From assembly GCA_003228685.1 (NCBI GenBank), contig QIFC01000103.1:1-32009 (forward strand): a DNA stretch of 32,009 nucleotides, read 5' to 3'. The notes under the pieces are model-generated. The model saw only the letters and a program-made list of their open reading frames with translations. It was not told the origin of the DNA and did not search any database. A program made the position numbers and the translations under genes. The stretch comes from Chloroflexota bacterium. Lineage in GTDB: Bacteria; Chloroflexota; Dehalococcoidia; DSTF01; RBG-16-68-14. Below, in pieces: positions 7,089-13,536 of the stretch (position 1 is the stretch's first letter; the number at the start of each line of letters is the position of its first letter).

Positions 7089-7525
7089 GAGACGGGTGCC
7101 GTTGCGGCCGGCTGCGCTGGAATTACTAAGTGGTGCCGAAGGTGGGATTTGAACCCACACGCTCTTACGAGCACTACGTCCTGAACGTAGCGTGTCTGCC
7201 ATTCCACCACTTCGGCACGAAGTCTGGTGGGCGATGCAGGACTTGAACCTGCGGCCTCTTCCGTGTGAAGGAAGCGCTCTAGCCACTGAGCTAATCGCCC
7301 GCTATGACCTTTCCTACTTTTCGTGGCCTTCAAGGCCCGTTCCCTTCGTCGGGCCTCAATCAGGCTCGCGAAATGCTCGATGTGCACGAACTCCCATGGT
7401 CGGAAGGCCTTCGTAGATTTGCTCTTTCCATCATTGTGCTCACGAAGGCGTCGTTCCATGTTAGCGGTGCAACCAACATAGTAGCGCTCAGTAGTTACGC
7501 TTCGCAGAATATATACACTCGGCAC
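7064..7525 (-). CDS. GIY-YIG nuclease reading into tRNA genes
   Basis: From GTG 7525 the first 76 residues form a compact GIY-YIG domain: VYIL (4-7), YYVG (15-18), ERRLREHN (24-31), STKAFRPWEF (37-46) and the catalytic-type Glu57 in EARRRERALK. It resembles the small stand-alone GIY-YIG (YhbQ/UPF0213-like) proteins and homing nucleases. The true nuclease part is 7301-7525; residue 76 is encoded by the first three bases of tRNA-Val, and no stop codon intervenes. The frame runs through tRNA-Val and tRNA-Leu to a TAG in the truncated tRNA-Arg copy at 7064-7066. The open frame also extends upstream to a GTG at 7567, inside the tRNA-Val fragment. Flanking 27-bp repeats of tRNA-Val suggest insertion with regeneration of the tRNA. 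Confidence 0.75.
   Translation of the reverse strand: MPSVYILRSVTTERYYVGCTANMERRLREHNDGKSKSTKAFRPWEFVHIEHFASLIEARRRERALKATKSRKGHSGRLAQWLERFLHTEEAAGSSPASPTRLRAEVVEWQTRYVQDVVLVRACGFKSHLRHHLVIPAQPAATAPVSRARSSVG
7131..7216 (-). tRNA. tRNA-Leu, anticodon CAG
   Basis: The 86-nt minus-strand gene has acceptor GCCGAAG/CTTCGGC, anticodon stem CTACG/CGTAG with loop TTCAGGA (anticodon CAG, reading CUG), and a long variable arm (TGCTCGTAAGAGCG) typical of class II leucine tRNA. The T stem is GTGGG/CCCAC, with discriminator A and an encoded CCA. Only 8 nt separate it from tRNA-Val upstream, so both are surely in one transcript. Unlike its neighbours it has no duplicated 5' piece. Confidence 0.95.
7225..7300 (-). 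tRNA. tRNA-Val, anticodon CAC
   Basis: The 76-nt minus-strand gene folds with acceptor GGGCGAT/ATCGCCC, D stem GCTC/GAGC, anticodon stem CTTCC/GGAAG, loop TTCACAC (anticodon CAC, reading GUG), T stem GCAGG/CCTGC, discriminator A and encoded CCA. Its first 26 nt plus one upstream base are repeated exactly 281 bp upstream at 7556-7582, on the far side of a GIY-YIG ORF. The only visible promoter lies upstream of that truncated copy. Confidence 0.96.
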
Positions 7526-7555
7526 AATGTCGGCGGCCTTCCCGACGAGTCGGGA
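7275..7555 (-). mobile_element. Putative 281-bp GIY-YIG element inserted in tRNA-Val
   Basis: The interval between the 27-bp direct repeats holds, in minus-strand order, a perfect hairpin (TCCCGA-CTCG-TCGGGA, 7540-7555), the GIY-YIG frame and a replacement copy of tRNA-Val nucleotides 1-26. Removing 281 bp would restore a single tRNA-Val directly behind its promoter. This arrangement is what one expects if an element inserted after nucleotide 26 of the tRNA and carried its own 5' half. No terminal repeats or transposase are visible, so movement by nuclease-driven recombination is an inference. Confidence 0.5.
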
Positions 7556-7582
7556 CGCTCTAGCCACTGAGCTAATCGCCCG
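7556..7582 (-). pseudogene. Truncated 5' copy of tRNA-Val
   Basis: Twenty-seven bases identical to 7275-7301: tRNA-Val nucleotides 1-26 plus one upstream base. The copy stops exactly at the D-arm/anticodon-arm junction and is followed by a perfect hairpin and the GIY-YIG ORF. Because a promoter sits just upstream, this is most simply the stump of the original tRNA-Val gene. Confidence 0.85.
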
Positions 7583-7597
7583 TGTTTAGGCAAGAAA

Positions 7598-7627
7598 AGT
7601 CTAACGGAGACTTCGCCAGGCGGTCAA
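7598..7627 (-). promoter_or_regulatory. Promoter of the tRNA cluster
   Basis: On the minus strand TTGACC (7622-7627) and TAGACT (7598-7603) are separated by 18 nt, a good housekeeping-type promoter. The -10 box ends 15 nt before the tRNA-Val stump at 7582. It would drive the stump, the GIY-YIG ORF and the Val-Leu-Arg tRNAs as one primary transcript. Confidence 0.55.
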
Positions 7628-7679
7628 GCGAGGCGACTTCACGGAGCCCGCTGAACGGCGTTCAATGTTGGTTCGTGCG

Positions 7680-7688
7680 TGGTATGCT
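7680..7688 (+). promoter_or_regulatory. Extended -10 promoter of the MoxR operon
   Basis: TGGTATGCT fits the extended -10 pattern and lies 25 nt before the GTG at 7713. A weak -35 candidate, TTCAAT, is at 7661-7666 (16-nt spacer). It is divergent from the tRNA promoter. Confidence 0.4.
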
Positions 7689-7712
7689 GTCCTGGCATTC
7701 GGAGGGGTACGG

Positions 7713-8675
7713 GTGGAAGAACGCACAGAAGCAGCGACGGCAATCAAGGACGTGGCCGGCCGGGTCCGCGAGAACATCGGCAAGGTGATCGTCGGCAGCA
7801 GCGAGGTGATCGAGCTGACGCTGGTGGCGTTGCTGGCTGACGGGCACATCTTGATCGAGGACGTGCCGGGCATCGGCAAAACGACGCTGGCCAAGGCGAT
7901 CGCCCGCAGCGTAGGTTGCGCGTTCAAACGCATCCAGTTCACGCCGGACTTGATGCCATCGGACGTGACGGGCATCCATTACTACAACCAGAAATCGGGC
8001 GAGTTCGAGTTCCGCCCGGGGCCGATCATCTCTAACTTCGTCCTGGCGGACGAGATCAACCGCGCGACGCCTCGCACCCAGAGCGCGCTGCTGGAGGCGA
8101 TGGAAGAGCGCCAGGTGACGATCGACGGCGAGACGATGCCGCTGCCCGCGCCGTTCCTCGTGCTGGCTACCCAGAACCCGATCGAGCAGGAGGGGACGTT
8201 CCCGCTGCCGGAGGCGCAGCTGGACCGCTTTCTGATGCGGGTCAGCGTCGGCTATCCCAACGAATCGGAAGAGGACGACATCCTGCAGCGCTTCGAAGAG
8301 GCGAACCCGCTCGACACGCTCGAGCCGGTCGTCGAGGCCGAAGAGCTGATCCGGCTGCGCGCGCTGGTGCCGCATATCCACTGCGAGGCGTCAGTACGCC
8401 GTTACCTGATCGCCATCATCCAGGCGACGCGAACTCATGCCGCGCTCGATCTCGGGGCGAGCCCGCGAGCGAGCCTGGCGTTGTACCGCGCCTCGCGCGC
8501 GCTGGCCGCGATCAACGGCCGCGACTACGTGCTGCCGGACGACGTCAAGCGGCTGGCGCCCGTGGTCTTGTCGCATCGCTTGATCCTCGGCTCACAGAGC
8601 CGCCTGCGCGGGCGCGACGCGTCCGGCGTCCTGGAAGAAGTGCTGGCGGAGGTCCCCGCGCCGGTCGAGGGCTGA
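7713..8675 (+). CDS. MoxR-family AAA+ ATPase
   Basis: A 320-residue MoxR (MRP subfamily) ATPase, thought to act as a chaperone that matures or inserts partner proteins. Walker A is in VPGIGKTT (51-58), Walker B in VLADEINRA (110-118), and sensor 1 in LATQNPIEQEGTFPLPEAQLDRF near 150-172, the family hallmark. GGAGGGG placed 5 nt before GTG 7713 defines the start; the frame is open from 7665 but the extra residues are not conserved-looking. The DUF58 gene follows after 1 nt and the DUF4129 gene overlaps that, the common moxR-DUF58-DUF4129 operon order. Confidence 0.95.
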   Translation: MEERTEAATAIKDVAGRVRENIGKVIVGSSEVIELTLVALLADGHILIEDVPGIGKTTLAKAIARSVGCAFKRIQFTPDLMPSDVTGIHYYNQKSGEFEFRPGPIISNFVLADEINRATPRTQSALLEAMEERQVTIDGETMPLPAPFLVLATQNPIEQEGTFPLPEAQLDRFLMRVSVGYPNESEEDDILQRFEEANPLDTLEPVVEAEELIRLRALVPHIHCEASVRRYLIAIIQATRTHAALDLGASPRASLALYRASRALAAINGRDYVLPDDVKRLAPVVLSHRLILGSQSRLRGRDASGVLEEVLAEVPAPVEG

Positions 8676-8676
8676 C

Positions 8677-9888
8677 GTGTTTCTGCGCAACTCATGGCTG
8701 CCGCTGGGCATCGTGCTCGTGGTGGGCGGCGTGCTCTTCGCGCTCGGGCCGGCGGTGGCGCTCGGCGTGTTCGTGCTGCTGGCAGGCGGGCTCGCGAAGG
8801 CGTGGGCCGCCCGCTCGTTGGAACGCGTCGAGCTGGAGCGCTACCTCCCTGAGACGCGGGCGTTTCCCGGCGAGGAGCTGCGCCTCACCTATCGGCTGAC
8901 CAACAGCAAGCTGATCCCGGTACCCAGGATCGAGATGCGGGACCACCTCCCGGAGCTGTTGTCTCCGGAGGAGCTGCACCTGCCCCCGTCCAGCGCGCCC
9001 AACAGCAGGCTCTACACACATAGCACCCACCTCGGCTGGTACGAGCGGGCATCGTGGTCGCTGGACCTGCAATGCCCTGAGCGCGGCTATTATCGGCTCG
9101 GCCCTGCCCGCCTCCGATCCGGCGACGGCTTCGGCATCTTCTCTGACGAGCGAGACGAACAGAACATCGAAGGCATCGTCGTCTACCCGCAGACCGTCCC
9201 CATGGAGGACCTTGGACTGCCGGCGGCCCGCCCGCTGGGCGAGATCCGCGGCAAGGAGCGCATGTTCGAAGACCCGATGCGGTTCGCGGGCCTGCGCGAC
9301 TACCAGCCAGGCGATTCGCTGCGGCGCATCGACTGGAAGGCCACCGCGCGCCGAGGAGAGCTGCAATCGCGCGTCTACGAGCCGAGTTCGACGCACCACA
9401 TCATCGTCGCGCTCAACGTCGACACGCTGGAGCACTCCTGGTACGGCTACATTCCAGAGTTGCTGGAATCGAGCATCGTTGTCGCCGCATCGGTCGCGCG
9501 TTGGGCGTACGACAACCGCCAGGCGGTGGGGGTGCTGGCGAACGGCGGCCTGCCGGAGTCAGACCGGCCGATCTCGATCTCGCCGGGCCGCGCGCCGGAC
9601 CAGCTTTCGCGCCTGCTGGAGGCGCTGGGCGGCATTGGCCCGATGACGGTCGAGCCGCTGGCAGACCTGCTGGAACGTGAGAGCCACCGGCTGCCGTTGG
9701 GCTCGACGCTGGCAGTTGTCACCTCGCTGGTGACGGAGCCGCTCGCGGCGGTCCTGCGGCGCCTGCACGAGGAAGGCCAGCAGGTGTCTGTCTTGTCGAT
9801 GGTCGACGAGGACTGGAGCGACTCGCTCGGGGACGTGCCCGTGCAGCGAATTCGATACGACGCTTCGCAGGCCGAGGTGGCACCGTGA
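8677..9888 (+). CDS. DUF58 domain-containing membrane protein
   Basis: The 403-residue protein has two N-terminal membrane helices (about 7-42) followed by a soluble region. The DUF58 signature is seen at residues 208-225 as DYQPGDSLRRIDWKATAR, with a von Willebrand-A-like part after it (HHIIVALNVDTLEHS). DUF58 proteins accompany MoxR ATPases and are believed to be their vWA-type partners; no precise function is established. The start is a GTG one base after the MoxR stop, and the stop overlaps the next gene by 4 bp (GTGA), indicating translational coupling through the three genes. Confidence 0.93.
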   Translation: MFLRNSWLPLGIVLVVGGVLFALGPAVALGVFVLLAGGLAKAWAARSLERVELERYLPETRAFPGEELRLTYRLTNSKLIPVPRIEMRDHLPELLSPEELHLPPSSAPNSRLYTHSTHLGWYERASWSLDLQCPERGYYRLGPARLRSGDGFGIFSDERDEQNIEGIVVYPQTVPMEDLGLPAARPLGEIRGKERMFEDPMRFAGLRDYQPGDSLRRIDWKATARRGELQSRVYEPSSTHHIIVALNVDTLEHSWYGYIPELLESSIVVAASVARWAYDNRQAVGVLANGGLPESDRPISISPGRAPDQLSRLLEALGGIGPMTVEPLADLLERESHRLPLGSTLAVVTSLVTEPLAAVLRRLHEEGQQVSVLSMVDEDWSDSLGDVPVQRIRYDASQAEVAP

Positions 9889-11267
9889 ACCTCCGTGTCT
9901 TGGGAACTGAAGCGGCCGTTCTGCTGGCCCGCGTCATCTGGGTCTACGCCGGGGTCGCCGTTGTCGTGGCCCAGCTCGGCGAAGGCCAGGCCGTCTCGAT
10001 CTGGGCGGTGGTCGAAGTGGTTGTTCTCGCTTACACGGTCGCGCGCCTCTTGCCCCGCTTCGACATTGGAGAGCAGGCGCTGCGATCCTGGGGGGCGCTG
10101 ATCTCCCTGGCGATCTTTGTTCTCATCTTGCGGCTAGAGATCGCCGGCGATCCGTACGTGTGGGAGCTAGGCTGGCTCGCCGATCTCATCGCTGACCAGG
10201 ACCTCGCGCTTGAGGGGCACTCAGGCACGGTTGCGGAGGTGATCCTGCTGGCGATGGCGTGGGTCTTCGGCGTAGCGCAAGGATCGCGTCCGCGAACGTT
10301 CGAAGGGCTGGCCGGCGAGGTCAGCGCCGGGCTCGCCGTCGTGCTGTTCGCCGCGCTGTTCGCCGATGCGGCAGGCGCTCCGGCGGCTGTGAGCTGGCTA
10401 TCGGTTCCGTACCTGGCAGCCGCTCTGGTCGCGCTGGCAGCGGTCCACTTCAGCGCCGTGAAGATCGAACGCGGCCGCCCGTTCGCCGGCATGTGGTGGC
10501 TCGGCGTGGTTGGCTCCTTGGTAGTGATCGGGGCGATCGCGCTGCCAACGGCGCTGATCGATCTCGACGCGCTGGCGTTCATCGGAGAGGGACTCGGCTT
10601 GGTAGGGAAGGGGGTCGGTATCGTGCTGGTCTTCACGCTGCTGACGCCTCTGATTGGCCTCGTTTGGGTCGCCGAGCAGCTCTTGAACTTCACCTTTGAT
10701 GCCGAGCCGTTTACGCCCGAATTTCCGACAACGGACGAGCTGATCGAACAGCAAGAGGAAGACAATGAAGATGCCGCACCTTGGACGAAGGTCGTCGGTT
10801 ACATCCTGCGCTTCGGGCTCGTGGCCCTCGTGGTAGCGCTCGTGATGGCGCTGCTCTGGTTCGCCTTCCAGCGCATCACGAAGAACGAGGAGGACGACGT
10901 CGACCTGCGCGAGGACGTCGATGCGGGCACGGGCGGGGGCTTTGGCTCGCTGCTCGAAGATGTGCTTGGCCGGCTGCGCGGGCGCTTCGCGGGCGGCGTG
11001 CAAAGCCGCGATGCGATAGGCCGGCTGTACTTCGCCATGCTGCGCGGCGCGGAGGCGCAGGGACTACCGCGCCCGGCAGCCGCAACCCCGTTCGAGTTCG
11101 CGCCGAGTCTCGTCACGCACTACGCTTCCGAGTTGCCGGCGGCGATTAGCGATGCATACGCGGCCGCCCGCTATGGGGGACGCCAGCCACGACCGGGCGA
11201 GGTAGAGGAGCTGAACTCGCGATGGGCTGAACTCAAAGGGCAGCCAGAACGCGACAAGCCCGGGTAG
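9885..11267 (+). CDS. DUF4129 multi-pass membrane protein
   Basis: A 460-residue membrane protein whose start GTG overlaps the DUF58 stop. It has about eight hydrophobic segments up to residue 275 or so, an acidic cytosolic loop (EQQEEDNEDA near 285-292), one more helix near 303-327, and a C-terminal soluble domain from about 360. The segment IGRLYFAMLRGAEAQGLPR-x2-AATPFEFA is the DUF4129 signature, found at the C-terminus of transglutaminase-type proteins in moxR operons. The transglutaminase core itself (Cys-His-Asp) is not seen here. Function is unknown; envelope-related work is inferred from context. Confidence 0.85.
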   Translation: MNLRVLGTEAAVLLARVIWVYAGVAVVVAQLGEGQAVSIWAVVEVVVLAYTVARLLPRFDIGEQALRSWGALISLAIFVLILRLEIAGDPYVWELGWLADLIADQDLALEGHSGTVAEVILLAMAWVFGVAQGSRPRTFEGLAGEVSAGLAVVLFAALFADAAGAPAAVSWLSVPYLAAALVALAAVHFSAVKIERGRPFAGMWWLGVVGSLVVIGAIALPTALIDLDALAFIGEGLGLVGKGVGIVLVFTLLTPLIGLVWVAEQLLNFTFDAEPFTPEFPTTDELIEQQEEDNEDAAPWTKVVGYILRFGLVALVVALVMALLWFAFQRITKNEEDDVDLREDVDAGTGGGFGSLLEDVLGRLRGRFAGGVQSRDAIGRLYFAMLRGAEAQGLPRPAAATPFEFAPSLVTHYASELPAAISDAYAAARYGGRQPRPGEVEELNSRWAELKGQPERDKPG

Positions 11268-11268
11268 T

Positions 11269-11277
11269 TGCTACTAT
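11269..11277 (+). promoter_or_regulatory. Extended -10 promoter of hemW, probably leaderless
   Basis: TGCTACTAT ends 6 nt before ATG 11284, the same distance as in front of glpK, the GNAT gene and the geranylgeranyl reductase gene. No Shine-Dalgarno sequence precedes the ATG. Confidence 0.5.
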
Positions 11278-11283
11278 CAGTTG

Positions 11284-12459
11284 ATGGCCGAACCGTTCTC
11301 TCTCTATCTTCACATACCGTTCTGCACGGCTAAGTGCGGCTACTGCGACTTCAACTCCTACGCCGGCACCGAGCACCTGATCCCCTCGTACTCGGATGCG
11401 CTCGTCAAGGAGGCGCAGCTCTGGCGGAAGACGATGGCTGGACGGAGCGTGACGACGGTATTTTTCGGCGGCGGAACGCCCAGCCTGGTGCCGCTGGACG
11501 AGGTGACCACCATGATGGAAGGCCTCCGCGAGACGTTCGACATTCTGCCTGAGGCTGAGATTTCGCTGGAGGCGAACCCAGGGTCGCTGGATGAGACCTA
11601 CCTGCGAGGGCTGCTTGAGCTTGGATTCAATCGGCTCAGCATCGGCGTGCAAAGCTTTCATGACGAGGAACTTCAGTCGCTCGATCGGGTGCATACGGCG
11701 GCGGAGGCGGGCGAGGCTTTTCAGGCTGCGCGTTCGGCCGGGTTCCGCAATGTGAGCATCGATCTGATCTTCGGGTTGCCCGAGCAGGAGATGGCGAGCT
11801 GGCAGGAGAGCGTGGAAGCCGCGCTGGCGCTGGAGCCAGACCATATCTCGCTCTACGCCCTGACTGTCGAGCAGGGAACGCCGCTGGCGCGGGACGTCGC
11901 CCGCGGCCGCACGCCCAGCCCCAATCCAGACGCGCAAGCGGACCAGTACGAATGGACCGAGGAGAGGCTGGCGACGGCGAAGTTTGAACACTACGAGATA
12001 TCGAACTGGTCGAAGCCCGGCTACCGCTGCGAACACAACCTGACGTACTGGCGCTGCGGCGAATACCTGGGCCTGGGCGCGGGGGCGCACTCCTACTTAG
12101 ATGGCGTACGCTTCGCCGTCGCGGCGCTCCCCTCGAAGTATCTTGAGCTGGTGGACGAGTCGTGGCAGAGCCTGCAGGCGGGTGGGGAGATGAAGATGCG
12201 GCAGGTCGTCTCCGGAGAGCCGATCACGCCGGAGCTGGCAATGTCAGACACGCTGGTCCTGGGGCTCCGCGTCAACGACGGTGTGAGCCTGGCTCGGTTC
12301 CAAGAGCAGTTCGGCGTCGACGCGCTCGAACGCTTCGCCGAGGAGCTAGGCGAGCCGTTTGAAGCAGGCTTGGTCGAAGAAGTCGAGGGGAACCTGCGTC
12401 TTACCAAGCGAGGGCGGCTCCTCGGCAACGAGGTATTCGCGCGGCTGCTGCCGGACTAG
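11284..12459 (+). CDS. hemW: Radical SAM protein HemW (haem chaperone)
   Basis: A 391-residue radical SAM enzyme of the HemN/HemW group. The cluster motif is Cys14-x3-Cys18-x2-Cys21 followed by DFNSY. Authentic coproporphyrinogen dehydrogenase (HemN) has a fourth cysteine two positions on, which is missing here, so HemW, which binds and passes on haem, is the better call. Further family segments are FFGGGTPS near 60, SIGVQSF near 120 and a HemN-type C-terminal domain (NLTYWRCGEYLGLGAGAHSY near 250). I chose ATG 11284 over the TTG at 11281 because of the ATG codon and the promoter spacing. Confidence 0.93.
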   Translation: MAEPFSLYLHIPFCTAKCGYCDFNSYAGTEHLIPSYSDALVKEAQLWRKTMAGRSVTTVFFGGGTPSLVPLDEVTTMMEGLRETFDILPEAEISLEANPGSLDETYLRGLLELGFNRLSIGVQSFHDEELQSLDRVHTAAEAGEAFQAARSAGFRNVSIDLIFGLPEQEMASWQESVEAALALEPDHISLYALTVEQGTPLARDVARGRTPSPNPDAQADQYEWTEERLATAKFEHYEISNWSKPGYRCEHNLTYWRCGEYLGLGAGAHSYLDGVRFAVAALPSKYLELVDESWQSLQAGGEMKMRQVVSGEPITPELAMSDTLVLGLRVNDGVSLARFQEQFGVDALERFAEELGEPFEAGLVEEVEGNLRLTKRGRLLGNEVFARLLPD

Positions 12460-12486
12460 GGCTAGCCTGCGACTAGGGCTGGCAAG

Positions 12487-13536
12487 CTAGCTAGCTTCTT
12501 CAGACTCTGGGAAAAACGTCAGCGGGTGGCCGGCCGCTAATTCGACCTCGACGGCCGTGCCGATAGCGAACGACGCTGTGTGATGGCGGAGAGCGTGGAT
12601 GCGCCGCCCTGACGGGAGCGCTATCTCAAGCAGCGAATAGATGCCCTGAAACACGGAACTAACCACGCGCGACTGGCCGTCCGAGCTGAAGCTGAGCTGG
12701 ACATCATCGGGGCGCATCATCACATCGCCCTTTGCGCCGATCGAGACCTCGTTCTCAGGCACGGCAGTTCCGATCTCCGTCACAAGCCCAGCCTCGGTCG
12801 CAGTGGCCGGCAGGAAGTTGGCGTCTCCCATAAACGATGCGGTGAACCGGCTGAGGGGCGTGTGGTAGATCGCTTCGGGTCTGTCGACCTGTTCGATCCG
12901 ACCCTCGTTCATGACGGCCACCAGGTCACCCATGTACAACGCCTCGTCCTGATCGTGCGTCACGAAGACGGCCGCGGTGCCCGTGCTCTGGAGGATCTGC
13001 TTGACCTCCTCGCGGACCTGCGTCCGAAGCGTCGCGTCCAGGTTCGAAAACGGCTCGTCTAGGAGCAGCACGTCCGGATTCGGAGCGAGCGCGCGGGCGA
13101 GTGCGACTCGCTGCTGCTGGCCGCCGGACAGCTCGTGCGGCAGGCGGGCGTCGAAGCCAGTCAGGCCGACGAGGGACAGGGCCTGGTGCGCCTGGGCATC
13201 GCGCTGTTTGCCACGTGGCACGCCAAACCCGACGTTTCCGAGAACGGTGAGGTGCGGGAAGAGCGCATAGTCCTGAAACACCATGCCAACGCGCCGCTTT
13301 TCCGGGGGGACGTACACTCGCGGCCCGGCAACCGTTCGCTCGCCGATCTGGATTGTGCCGCTGTCGGGCCGCTCGAACCCGGCGATGAGGCGAAGGGCCG
13401 TCGTCTTGCCGCAACCGCTGGGGCCCAGCAGCGCGAGGAGCTGGCCGCGTTCCAACTCGAGATCGAACTCGACGACGGCGGGCGTTCCGTCGAAGTTCTT
13501 GTTGAGCTTGGTGCAGGTGACAGCGCGATCAGTCAC
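12487..13536 (-). CDS. Fe(III)-type ABC transporter ATP-binding protein
   Basis: A 349-residue ABC ATPase. It has Walker A GPSGCGKT (38-45), the Q-loop FQDYALFPHLTV (87-98), signature LSGGQQQR (136-143), Walker B VLLLDEPFSNLD (156-167) and the H-loop TH after VFV. It also has a C-terminal TOBE-type domain of about 110 residues, as in FbpC and spermidine/putrescine ATPases. It is last in an operon with the permease (4-bp GTGA overlap) and the binding lipoprotein. The start is GTG 13536. The partner genes indicate ferric iron import. Confidence 0.94.
   Translation of the reverse strand: MTDRAVTCTKLNKNFDGTPAVVEFDLELERGQLLALLGPSGCGKTTALRLIAGFERPDSGTIQIGERTVAGPRVYVPPEKRRVGMVFQDYALFPHLTVLGNVGFGVPRGKQRDAQAHQALSLVGLTGFDARLPHELSGGQQQRVALARALAPNPDVLLLDEPFSNLDATLRTQVREEVKQILQSTGTAAVFVTHDQDEALYMGDLVAVMNEGRIEQVDRPEAIYHTPLSRFTASFMGDANFLPATATEAGLVTEIGTAVPENEVSIGAKGDVMMRPDDVQLSFSSDGQSRVVSSVFQGIYSLLEIALPSGRRIHALRHHTASFAIGTAVEVELAAGHPLTFFPESEEAS

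Noticed and set aside
7304-7570. Plus-strand ORF opposite the GIY-YIG gene
   Set aside because: It is the antisense shadow of the GIY-YIG frame and runs into tRNA-Val sequence; no protein-like features.
12454-12494. Direct repeat GACTAGGGCT and GCTAGC motifs between hemW and the ABC operon
   Set aside because: Short and only two copies; GCTAGC recurs in gaps partly because TAG stops and GC-rich sequence favour it. No consistent structure.
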